From Candidatus Defluviibacillus avedoerensis (GTDB taxonomy: Bacteria; Pseudomonadota; Gammaproteobacteria; Burkholderiales; Burkholderiaceae_C): a DNA stretch of 64,000 nucleotides. Positions 9,524-18,380 of this stretch are shown piece by piece. The position numbers were made by a program, and so were the translations under genes. Position 1 is the first letter of the stretch; each line of letters starts with the position of its first letter. The notes under the pieces are model-generated. The model was not told where the DNA came from. It searched no databases and worked only from the letters and a program-made list of their open reading frames with translations. The stretch lies in NCBI GenBank assembly GCA_016703665.1, contig JADJBS010000010.1, positions 1 through 64,000 of the forward strand. The letters are read 5' to 3'.

Positions 9524-9967
9524 TCAGTACTGTTTGTACGGCAGGAACTTGCCCGACAACACCATGCTGACACGGTCCCCCTTGGGGTCGGGCTGGCGCA
9601 CGATATCCATGGAGAAGTCGATGGCGCTCATGATGCCGTCGCCAAACTCTTCGTGGATCAGTTCCTTGATGGTGGTGCCATACACGCTGACGATTTCGTA
9701 CCAGCGGTAGATCAACGGGTCGGTCGGCACTGGAGTGGGCAGTGAGCCTTTATAGGGCACAACCTGCAGCCACTTCTGTTCTTCGGTGGTCAGGCCGAAG
9801 ATCTTGCCGACGATTTTGGCCTGTGCGGCGTCCAGCGTCATCTGGCCCAGACAGGCCGCGGTGACCCATTCCTTGGATAGGCCCACTTTTTTGGCGACGT
9901 CGGCCCATTGGATGCCTTTGGCAACCTTGGTGCTGATGATTTTTTCGGTGACTTCTAATCGGTTCAT
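9524..9967 (-). CDS. cynS: cyanate hydratase (cyanase)
   Basis: Converts cyanate and bicarbonate to ammonia and CO2. 147 residues, close to the 156 of E. coli CynS. An N-terminal helical domain resembling a DNA-binding fold (QWADVAKKVGLSKEWVTAAC) precedes the catalytic domain with PLIYRWYEIVSVYGTTIKEL and FGDGIMSAIDFSMD. Arg88, Glu91 and Ser114 keep the exact spacing (3 and 23) of the E. coli catalytic Arg96, Glu99 and Ser122. The ending GKFLPYKQY is typical. An AGGAG lies 6 bases before the ATG. It is downstream of the ABC transporter genes and 20 bases before the DUF1348 gene; the frame is intact. Confidence 0.95.
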   Translation of the reverse strand: MNRLEVTEKIISTKVAKGIQWADVAKKVGLSKEWVTAACLGQMTLDAAQAKIVGKIFGLTTEEQKWLQVVPYKGSLPTPVPTDPLIYRWYEIVSVYGTTIKELIHEEFGDGIMSAIDFSMDIVRQPDPKGDRVSMVLSGKFLPYKQY

Positions 9968-10012
9968 AGAGGGCTCCTGGTAAACGAGTTGGGGAAAGAA
10001 GGAAAAGAAAAG

Positions 10013-10807
10013 TTAGTGGGCCTTGGCTCGGCTTACCAAGAAGTCCACGATGTGGTTGCGCAGGTCGTAGTAGCCGTCCAGATGGTGCAGCTCCGCGCGC
10101 TTGCGACTGCGTGGCAAGGGGTTGACCACCACTTCGGCAATGCCACCGGGCTTGTAGCCGGTGTCGGTTTCGTCACCATTGCTCATCAGCAGAATGCGGT
10201 CGGCCAGCAGAATGGCCTCGTCCACGTCATGCGTGATCATGAAAACGGTTTGTTGCGTTTCGCGCACGATGCCCATCAGCTCTTCCTGGATGGTGCCGCG
10301 GGTCAGTGCGTCCAGCGCGCCAAAGGGCTCGTCCAGCAAGAGCATTTTGGGGCTGATGGAGAACGCACGTGCAATGCCCACGCGCTGCTTCATGCCGCCG
10401 GAGAGTTGGCTGGGTTTTTGTCAATGGCAGCGTTTAGCCCCACCATGGTGACAAACTTTTCAACCTGTGCATTGACCTGGGCGGCGCGCGACCAATCGGG
10501 CCAGCGCGACACTACGGCGAATGCAATATTCTGGCGCACCGTGAGCCGGCATGAGCGCATGGCTTTGGACCACCACGCCGCGCCCCAGGCTGGGGCCGGA
10601 GATCTCTCGGCCATTCATGAACACATAGCCCTCTGACGCAGTGTCCAGTCCGGCCAGCACGTTAAGCACCGTGGTTTTTCCGCAACCCGAATGGCCCATG
10701 ATGCAGACGAACTCGCCGCGCTCTAGTGTGAAGGACACGCTGGAGAACACCGGCTTGCCCGGCGCATAAGTCTTGCCGAGGTTGTCGATTCTGAGTAGAC
10801 CATTCAT
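10013..10807 (-). CDS. ABC transporter ATP-binding protein, nitrate/taurine/cyanate type (frameshifted)
   Basis: Energises the transporter encoded upstream. The start MNGLLRIDNLGKTYAPGKPV at 10807 is followed by the Walker A region GHSGCGKTTVLNVLAGLD, a garbled Q-loop (indels near 10560), GLNAAIDKNPANSPAGMKQR (signature region next to an indel near 10400), Walker B in ISPKMLLLDEPFGALDALTR, and the H-loop in QTVFMITHDVDEAILLADRI. About 265 residues, as expected for the NrtD/SsuB/CynD branch. Downstream neighbours are cynS and DUF1348, so cyanate is the likely substrate. Two to three indels. Confidence 0.85.
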
Positions 10808-10889
10808 GGAAGATGCCTTGGTTTGTTGTGGGCTTCCGGGGGAAATGAGCTTGACCGGAATGTTGGCCGCCGTGGCACGCGATGGCACG

Positions 10890-11754
10890 TCACTCCACAT
10901 ACGTCACCGCCTTTTGCAGTTGGCCAAAGGCCAGGTCCAGTAGCATGCCGACCACGCCAATGAGCACGATGGCGAAGATCACATTGGTCAGCGACAGGTT
11001 ATTCCACTCGTTCCACAAAGTAGCCAATGCCGGTGCCGCCAACCAGCATTTCGGCCGCCACGATGACTAGCCAGGCAATACCCATGCTGATGCGCATGCC
11101 CGTCAGAATTGTGGGCGCGGCAGCTGGCAGAATTACCTGAAAGGCCTTGCGCAATGGGCTGACTTCTAGGGTGCTGGCCACATTGAGCCATTCGCGTTTG
11201 ACCGAGGCCACGCCAAAAGCGGTGTTCACTAGCATCGGCCATACCGAGCAGATGAAGATGACGAAGATGCCGCTAATCGAGGAATCCTTGATGGTGTACA
11301 GGGCCAACGGCATCCACGCCAGCGGGCTGATGGGCTTCAGTACCTGTATGAATGGGTCCAGCGCCTTGCGCATCAGGGGTGACATGCCAATCACAAAACC
11401 GAGGGGAATGGCCACCAGCATGGCCAGGCCAAAGCCCAAGCTCACACGCCCCAAAGAATGCGCCAACCGGATGGCAATGCCCTTGTCGTTTGGCCCGTTG
11501 TCGTAAAACGGGTTGGCCAGATGCCCCCACACGGTGGCGCCCATCTGCCCCAGAGTGGGAAACCCGACTGTCTTAGCGTTGCCGGGGTCCTTGCCCATCA
11601 TCTTGGCGTACTCGATCTGATCTGGGGTCATGCCGGCCGAGCTCGTAGTTGTAGCAGTAGAGCCAGTGGCTGCATACCAAGTGGCCAGCAGCACTAGTAG
11701 GATCAGCACCGAGAGCAACCCGGCCCGAAAGCTGAGGGAACGCGATGTACCCAT
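10890..11754 (-). CDS. ABC transporter permease, nitrate/cyanate type (one frameshift)
   Basis: Inner-membrane subunit with an N-terminal membrane helix (LLSVLILLVLLATWYAATG) and then a periplasmic loop longer than in taurine permeases (MTPDQIEYAKMMGKDPGNAK), as in NrtB-type proteins. The BPD_transp_1 core follows (HSLGRVSLGFGLAMLVAIPL, QVLKPISPLAWMPLALYTIK, with the EAA-like loop near STLEVSPLRKAFQVILPAAA). An indel near 11005 shifts the last 38 residues, which end FGQLQKAVTYVE at TGA 10890-10892. It starts one base after the solute-binding protein stop (11756), so translation is probably coupled. Confidence 0.88.
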
Positions 11755-11755
11755 C

Positions 11756-13157
11756 TCAGGCAGCCTTGCTGATAGCGAAGCTCTTGGAGTAGGCGGCTGC
11801 CTTGTCGGCGTCAAACTCCTTACCCATGATCTTGAACTTGGGGTAGGCGCCATCGGGCACTTTCTGATCCAACGTCTTCATGTGCTTCTTGGCGTCGGTC
11901 AGCAGGAACACTTTTCCGCAATCTGCTTATAGTTGACTTCGCCCTTGATATAGCCCCAGCGTTGCATCTGGGTGAGCATCCACACCGCCATGCTCTGCCA
12001 TGGCATGGGGTCAAAGTCGGCCCGATCGGGCACGTTCTTGATGTTGCCCAGACCGTCGGCAAATTTTCCGGTGAGTACTTGGTTGAGCACGGCTTCGGGC
12101 TGATTCAGGTACTGGGCAGGCGCAATGACCTTAGCAATGAGTTCGCGATTCTTCGGGTCGCGTGCCATGGCTGCGGACGTAAGAACAGCGCGGTACAGCG
12201 CGGCAAATGTGTTTGGGTTTTTCTGGATGAATTCTGTGCTGGTGCCAAAGGCACAGCATGGGTGGCCATTCCACAAGTCTTTGGTCAGCAGGTGAATAAA
12301 GCCAGCTTCTTCGTAGACCGCACGCTGGTTGAAGGGATCGGCCCGAGGAAGCCGTCGATATTTCCGGCCTTCAAGTTGGCCACCATCTCGGCGGGTGGAA
12401 CCACCCGAATTTGCACATCGGTGTCGGGGTTTATGCCTGCTTCTGCCAGGTAGTAGCGCAGCAGGAAGTTGTGCATCGAATAGTCAAACGGAACCGCGAA
12501 CTTGAACCCTTTCCAGTTCTTTGGGTCGCGGTTGTCCTTGTGTTTGAGCGCCAACGTGATGGCTTGGCCGTTGACGTTCTGGATCGTGGCCACATTTATG
12601 GGTGTGGCATTCGACCCCAGTCCCATGGAAATTGCAATCGGCATGGGTGAGAGGAAGTGCGTGGCGTCGTATTCCTTGTTGATCATCTTGTCGCGAATCA
12701 GCGCCCAGCCTGCCGTCTTGGTCACTTCCACCGTGAGGCCTTGCTTTTGATAGAAGCCCAGTGGGTGCGCCATGATCAGCGGTGTGGCGCAGGTGATTGG
12801 GATGAAGCCGATCTTCAGGTTGGTTTTTTCCAACGTACCTTTTTCCTGTGCCATGGCCTGCATGTTGGCCACGGGCAGCACGCTGGCAATGGCCGCCATG
12901 GCGGTGCTCTTGCCCACAGCTTTCAGAAAGCTGCGGCGCACGGCATCCTGCGGAAAGATGGCCTTGACAAGCGTGGCTTCAATGAATTCGTTGCTGTATG
13001 CCTCGAACGTGCTGCTAAGGCTGCGCCGGCGCAATTCGATTGCGGCTGTATCGGCGGCCACTTCGGCCTGGTGGTCAACCACCGAGTGCTCTCGGCCACA
13101 GCTGCACTTGAGCATCAGGGGACGGTCGGCATCATAGGGAGAGAAGAATTCGGACAT
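11756..13157 (-). CDS. CynA/NrtA-like ABC solute-binding protein with unusual N-terminal extension (frameshifted)
   Basis: Periplasmic binding protein of about 465 residues. Its core (LKIGFIPITCATPLIMAHPL, GLTVEVTKTAGWALIRDKMI, YDATHFLSPMPIAISMGLGS, NIDGFLGP...) belongs to the nitrate/bicarbonate/cyanate group (NrtA/CmpA/CynA). The exporting signal is a twin-arginine type: RRSFLKAVGKSTAMAAIA begins at residue 74, so about 73 residues precede it, including KCSCGREHSVVDH with two Cys and two His. Indels near 12330 and 11920 shift the frame; the end reads AAAYSKSFAISKAA at TGA 11756-11758. It is the first gene of the cyanate operon, 103 bases after an 18-bp palindrome. Confidence 0.85.
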
Positions 13158-13259
13158 GGTGTACCTCGGTGAAGTGATGCAGATCACTCAGCAAGGTGCG
13201 GGCCAGATTCAAGTTTTGAGCGCCGCAGCCAGCAATTCGCCCCACGCTCTACGACACTG

Positions 13260-13277
13260 TGTAGGGCCAGCCCTACA
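13260..13277. promoter_or_regulatory. perfect 18-bp palindrome, likely operator of the cyanate operon
   Basis: TGTAGGGCCAGCCCTACA has 8-base arms with a 2-base spacer. It sits in the 131-bp gap between the response-regulator stop and the start of the solute-binding protein, about 103 bases upstream of that start codon. That is the expected place for an activator site of the LuxR-type regulator encoded next door. Confidence 0.6.
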
Positions 13278-13288
13278 ACAACTGCGAC

Positions 13289-13953
13289 TTATGGGATGGT
13301 AGGACTAGCACGGGTCTGGCGTTCAGCAAAAAGAGCCAGCTCCACGTCGTTCTTTGCACCTGTCTTTTCCAGAATGCGGGCGCGGTAAGTGCTGACGGTA
13401 TTCGGGGCCAGTTTGAGCTCTGCACCAATTTCGCTCACCGTGTGGCGGCGGTAAGCAATCGAAACACCTGATGTTCCCGGTGCGAAAGTGCTTCTACATC
13501 GCCCGCGCCGCTGCGTGAAGCGACAGTGCCTACCGTTACCGCCAGGGCTTCCGCCGTGGCGGGGCTGACACTACATACCCCCACCTGCAACCTTGCGAAT
13601 GGCCGCTACCATGTCGTCCGGGTCAGCGCTTTTGTTGAGGTAGCCCCCCGCGCCCAGCTTGATGCAGCGTACCGCGTAGTGCTTCTCTGGATAGGTGCTG
13701 AGCATCAGCACCGGCAGTGTGGGGTATTCCGACGCAGGATTTGCAGCACCTCGAGTCCGTCGACCCCTGGCATTGCTATATCCAGTAGCACCAGATCCAG
13801 TCCGTCGTTGCCGCCTAGCGTGCTAACCTGGTCCAGCACCGCGGTGCCGTTTTGCGCCTCGGCCGAAACGCACACATCTGGTGCGTCGGCCAAAATTTGC
13901 TTGAGACCTTCGCGTACGATGCGGTGGTCGTCACCTAAGAGCAAACGAATCAT
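13289..13953 (-). CDS. NarL/FixJ-type response regulator (frameshifted)
   Basis: Receiver domain at the N-terminus: MIRLLLGDDHRIVREGLKQI holds the acidic Asp pair and LDLVLLDIAMPGVDGLEVLQ holds the phosphoacceptor Asp. The other receiver markers follow in another frame (LPVLMLSTYPEKHYAVRCIK, then GAGGYLNKSADPDDMVAAIR). The LuxR-type HTH is seen as LSHREHQVFRLLTAG.TVSEI and APNTVSTYRARILEKTGAKN, ending TRASPTIP at TAA 13289-13291. Start ATG 13951-13953 overlaps the kinase stop by ATGA. Indels near 13725, 13575 and 13445. It presumably controls the adjacent cyanate operon. Confidence 0.85.
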
Positions 13954-15187
13954 GTGCTGCGCCCGCAATAGGCATGCCGCAACGGTATACGCAGTTGGAA
14001 CAGGGAGCCCTGGCCGATTTGGCTGCTGATGGAGAGGCATCCGCCATGGTGGCGGGCGCGTTCCCGCATGCCCATGACACCGTAGGCGGTCGCCGCGTCA
14101 AATGCCTCGGCTGATGCGCCACAGCCGTTGTCGCCCACCTGGAGATTGAGTGCGTTATCACTCACCTCAACAGTGACCAAAATGTTCGTCGCGCGAGCGT
14201 GGCGTGCCACGTTGCTGAGCATTTCCTGAAAGATGCGAAACACTGACATGGCCAGATTTTCCGGCAGTTCGATGTGCTCGGTGCCCACCATGCTCCATTC
14301 CAGCGAAAGCTCTGCCGACTGTGCAAATTCGTGCGCCTGCCACTCCAGCGCGGCCCACAGGCCCTGGTGGTCCAAGATGCTGGGGCGCAGGTCGGTGATG
14401 ATACGGCCCACATTGACCACTGCGTTCTCAATTTGCCGACTCATGCTTTGGCACTTGCCGCGCAATCGGTCACGCATGGACTGCGCTTCGAGCGAGCTGC
14501 GCCGCTGTTGTTCTGCCAGACGTTTGTCCATCCAGTTAACGTCCATCTTGAGGGCTACCAGCAGGCTACCGAGTTCGTCGTGGACCTCGCGGGCGATGCG
14601 GGTTCGCTCTTCCTCCCGTATCGTTTCCGAATATGCGGCGAGTTCGCGCAACTGACCCAGGGCTGCCGACAGCTCGCGGGTGCGTGCGCCCACCCGCAGT
14701 TCCAACTCGTCGTTGGCCCTGGCCAGGCTGGCGTTGGCCTGTTGCAGGTCCTGGGCTGCCTGCCGACGTGCGGTGATATCGACAAAGGTAATGACCGCGC
14801 CACGCACCTCGATGCCATCAATGATGGGGTAGCTGGAGTATTCAACTTGAAAAGAACTGTGGTCCTGCGCCAGAATACCTCTGTGTCAATTCGGCACGCC
14901 AGTCCCTGCCGAAAGGCATTGAAGATGGGGCACTCGGTATCGGGGTAATGCGAGCCGTCGTCGTGCGAGTGGTGGGTTAGCTCGTGCATGTTAGAGCCCA
15001 GCACTTCAGCCGCATTCCAGCCCAGCATACTGGCACCTGCTCGGTTGATGAAAACACAGTGTCCGCTCAGGTCGATGCCAAAAATTCCCTCGCCCGTGGA
15101 ATCCAGCAGCAAATTGAGCTGGATTTGCCAAAGGGAACTTGCTCCCTTGTCGCGGGAAACGGAAAATGGTGATGTTGCCGACAGCAT
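13950..15187 (-). CDS. PAS-domain histidine kinase, NarX/LiaS (HisKA_3) type (one frameshift)
   Basis: A soluble sensor kinase of about 412 residues with no membrane segment seen. A PAS domain (about residues 20-140: LLDSTGEGIFGIDLSGHCVF, NRAGASMLGW, ending VITFVDITARRQA) is followed by a coiled-coil (ANASLARANDELELRVGA), the HisKA_3 dimerisation domain with phosphoacceptor His in RIAREVHDELGSLLVALKMD, and a HATPase domain (RIFQEMLSNVARHARATN as N box, VGDNGCG, YGVMGMRERARHHGG). The stop overlaps the regulator start (ATGA). An indel near 14870. The ligand sensed is unknown; a cytoplasmic signal is likely. Confidence 0.87.
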
Positions 15188-15355
15188 GTCTGATCACAAG
15201 CAACGGTTGTGCCAAGCAGTTCAGGCATTTCTATTAAGAGTGGTCGGAGAAGGTTGAAGGACGACTCTGCGCGCTAAGGCCATTGCCAAAAAGTGATAGG
15301 TTTGAACCAACCCGGCAATAAACTCATTCCGCCGTATTCAACAGGATTTAAGGTG

Positions 15356-15393
15356 TGCGGGGGTAACGTTGGATCGCCTGACTGCCCCCCGCA
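15356..15393. other. GC-rich hairpin upstream of the sensor kinase
   Basis: Arms TGCGGGGG (15356-15363) and CCCCCGCA (15386-15393) surround a 22-base loop. It lies in the 320-bp gap between the kinase start and the recombinase remnant. There is no T run, so it could be a weak terminator or a regulatory site. The rest of this gap shows no gene. Confidence 0.35.
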
Positions 15394-15439
15394 TTTCAAT
15401 GTCAGGACCTGGTCGAATGTGAATTTTCACAATGGGCCA

Positions 15440-15695
15440 GGTACGGGTACTTGTGAGTGATCGGTATCTGGAAGCCAATAGTGGTGGTAGCGTGTGTTGG
15501 GCTGACCTTCAAGGTTCAGTTTGATTTGAGAGTTCCTTGGCATCTTGAACTTCAATACAAAGATTCCGCATTGTGACCTGCCCGCCCCATGAATCCGCCT
15601 AGGAAACAAGCACCCCCCGCCTGCCAATTCCGCCTACTTGATCCATTAAGTACCTGTATTTCTAGTCGGCAGTGTGATTTCAAATTGAACCGCTA
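15440..15695 (-). pseudogene. decayed second copy (B) of the short tyrosine recombinase
   Basis: The minus strand carries VQFEIT.PTR...T, LA...LFPRRIHGAG and, after an internal deletion that removes the catalytic part, a tail matching GIEVEDALEISEQTEI (read here as VQDAKELSNQTEP-like, stop TGA 15509-15511). At the DNA level the alignment with copy A (7914-8270) also covers about 70 bases past the stop (both contain CTGGAAGCC and GGCCA.GT.CGG). In-frame stops and the deletion show it is a true pseudogene rather than a read error. Confidence 0.7.
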
Positions 15696-15716
15696 ACAAT
15701 TGAATGCAGCAACTCA

Positions 15717-15851
15717 TCAGATCGCTTTTTTGCATTTAGGCTTCGCAAATTCACGCCCTCGAATGCGGTTCATTATTGAATCTAGAAAATCCTGCGGAAG
15801 GGGACGCGGGGCGAGCATGAGAAGTTCCAGGACTTGTAAGTGCTGAAACAT
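15717..15851 (-). CDS. possible small protein, 44 residues
   Basis: ATG 15849-15851 to TGA 15717-15719 encodes MFQHLQVLELLMLAPRPLPQ followed by a basic end (MNRIRGREFAKPKCKKAI). Not recognised. No strong ribosome site is visible. It lies between the Bug gene and the recombinase remnant and may be a fragment of island DNA. Confidence 0.25.
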   Translation of the reverse strand: MFQHLQVLELLMLAPRPLPQDFLDSIMNRIRGREFAKPKCKKAI

Positions 15852-15868
15852 TTCACCGCTCTATTCAA

Positions 15869-16851
15869 TCAGTCAACTGAAATTTTTGCCGATTTGATGA
15901 TCGGCACCCAGCGCTCAGTCTCCGTCGCCATGTATTTGCTCAGGTCGCTCGGACTGCGGTAGAAGGCTCATCGCCCAGTGAATTCAACTTAGTACGCAGC
16001 TCTGGATCTTGCAGCGTTGCTTGCAGTGCCGCCGACAGTTTGCTTTGGATAGCGGACGGCAGATTGGCTGGCGCAAAGAGCGCAAACCAGGAATAGGCTT
16101 CATAGCCCTTGATGCCGCTCTCGCCTACTGTTGGTAAGTCTGGAAAAGCGGGTGATCGTTTGGCACCTGTGGTCGCCAATGCGCGCAGACGGCCTCCCTT
16201 GATCATGCCCAGCGCCAGAGGAATGTGGTTGATGGAGTAAGTGGTGTCACCACTGGCCAGCGCTGTCATGTTGGCAGGGCCGCCACCGTAGGGCACATGG
16301 GTGGTCTTCAGTCCGGTGACCTGCTTGAACCATTCGGTGGCCAGATGGGGGGTGCTGCCGTTGCCATTGCTGCCGTAATTGGCTTTGTCGCCTTCACTGC
16401 GCAGCTCCGTCATCAAATCCTGCATCGTTGCAGCTTTTGTTTTGGGGCCGACTGCCACCACCAGCGGGCCGTAGCTGATTTGACCAATTGGCGTAAAGCT
16501 CTTGACGGGATCATAGGCGACGTTGGGGTAAATGGTGGGGCTGTAAATATGGGTCGCCGGGTCTCCCACCACCAGTGTGTAGCCGTCAGGCTTGGCGCGT
16601 GCCAAAAGCGTCGTACCGACCGTGCCACCCGCTCCGGGTTTGTTGTCAACAATGATGTTGCCCTTCAAGTGAGTTTGCATTTTTTCGGCAATCAAACGCG
16701 CTGTGACGTCAACCACACCACCAGCAGGAAAGGGGGCAATCAGAGTAATGTTCTTGCTTGGGTAAGCGTCCTGTGACTGCGCGCAAAATGCTGCGGCAGC
16801 GAAAGCAACGGCTAGGCCGCACTTCAAGATGTGTTGCGTATTGAATTTCAT
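15869..16851 (-). CDS. Bug/TctC-family tripartite tricarboxylate-type solute-binding protein (1) (one frameshift)
   Basis: Secreted binding protein of about 327 residues. Signal peptide MKFNTQHILKCGLAVAFAAA with cleavage near CAQSQDA. Family signatures are PSKNITLIAPFPAGGVVDVT, DNKPGAGGTVGTTLLARAKP, DGYTLVVGDPATH and HVPYGGGPANMTALASGDTT. An indel at about 15945 shifts the last 25 residues (SPSDLSKYMATETERWVPII...). It is the last gene of the sulfatase operon, 55 bases after the sulfatase stop. No TctA/TctB membrane partner is in the window. The ligand is unknown; a sulfate ester or its product is a guess from context. Confidence 0.88.
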
Positions 16852-16906
16852 GGGTCTCCAATCAGGTGTGGTTTAAGGGTTGGCCGTAGGATTTCAAGCA
16901 GCAAGT

Positions 16907-18377
16907 TCAAATTAACATGGGCTGCTGGGGCTTAGGGGTCTCCTGCTGACGACCAGCCAATGTTGAGCGAAGGGACCAGACCAGCAAATCTTTGATCATG
17001 GTTTCTTTCATGCTGGCGAGTTCTGGGGACGACCATAGGTTGCATAGCTCGCCGGGGTCGTTGAGCATGTCGTAGAGCTCGCCGTGGGATTCGCCAAGGT
17101 AGTAGACGATCTTCCAACGTGCGTCGCGCTTCATCACCATGTATTCGGCGCCAGTCTGGATGTGGTCACGTGCCAGTTCGGCGTAGACCGCTTCGCGAAC
17201 AGACTCGCGTTCACCGCTCAAGATGGGGCACAGAGAGGTCGCTTCAAAGGACTTTGGAACTTGCAACCCAGCGGTTTCGAGAATGGTTGGGCGCTATGTC
17301 CATGAGTTGCACCAAGGAGTCATTGCGCTGTGGCGTCTGGCCATTGCGCGACCACATGATCAAGGGTACGCGCACCGAGGCGTCGTACATCGTCCACTTC
17401 TGAATGTGCCCATGGTCACCCAGGGCGTCGCCATGGTCAGAGGTAAAGATGACCAGCGCATTGTCCAGATAGCCACGCGCATCCAGCGTCTGCATGATTT
17501 TGTCAACTTGGTCGTCAATCATGCTCACATTGGCAGCATAGTGACGTCGCATTCTCAGTAAGGCCTCCGGTGTTGGGTGATCGCTCCACGATACGGAATC
17601 GTAGTTATGGCGAATCATGTTGTTGCGCAGAACAGCATGCGAGGGCGGCTGCGCGGCGATCTCGGCTGCTGTCGGTGTGGGCAAGGGAATGTCCACATCC
17701 TTGTACATGTCAAGGTAGCGCGGCAGTGGGTCGTAAGGTGGGTGCGGACCAGGAAAGCCGATCTGCAAAAACAGTGGCGCGGTAGCTTTGCGCTCTTCTA
17801 ACCACCAGACGGCATGTTCACCAATGAACATGTCGGAGTGCATGTCTTCGTCGAGTTCCCATGGAAATGCCCCGAGTGCCTGGCGGTAGCCTTCGGGGTC
17901 TTTGGTGTGCCGCGTATAGCGGCTGGGTTTGACGAGCTTGCGTGCATGCAAGGCTTTGTCCCACTCGTCATAAAGCGCCCTGGGATGCTCGTCAAGGAAC
18001 AAGGGCCTGTCCTTGTTTTCCATGAAAAACCGCTGATGGAATCCGCCCTTGGCGTCATAGGGGTTGATGTGCATCTTCCCGATGTTCACGCAGTGGTACC
18101 CAGCCTGCGCCAACGTCGGGACCAGGTCGGCTCAGGGGTGGAAGTTGGTGAAGACGCCCGTGGAATGGGGGTACATGCCGGTGAATAGACTGGCGCGCGA
18201 CCCAACACATACAGGGGATGTGACGTAACAATTCGAGAAGGCAACGCCTTCGCGCACCATGCGGTCAAGCGTGGGGGTCTTCATCCAGCTCGCGCCCATC
18301 GCGTTGATCGTGTCAAAGCGTTGCTGATCCGTCATGATCAGAATGATGTGCGGGGGAGGATTCTTCGGGCTGTTCAT
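16907..18377 (-). CDS. sulfatase / phosphonate-monoester-hydrolase-like alkaline phosphatase superfamily enzyme (frameshifted)
   Basis: Hydrolyses a sulfate (or phosphonate) monoester. The N-terminal metal site reads PPHIILIMTDQQRFDTINAM, and the nucleophile region is VTSPVCVGSRASLFTGMYPH. The nucleophile motif is C-V-G-S-R where C-x-(P/A)-x-R is usual. The second metal site is ALVIFTSDHGDALGDHGHIQ. Further pieces are YHCVNIGKMHINPYDAKGGF, FLQIGFPGPHPPYDPLPRYL and the C-terminal RDARWKIVYYLGESHGELYD. Indels near 18125 and 17265 split it. It begins 3 bases after the choline-sulfatase stop, so the two are cotranscribed. No signal peptide, so cytoplasmic. The true substrate is unknown. Confidence 0.85.
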
Positions 18378-18380
18378 GGT

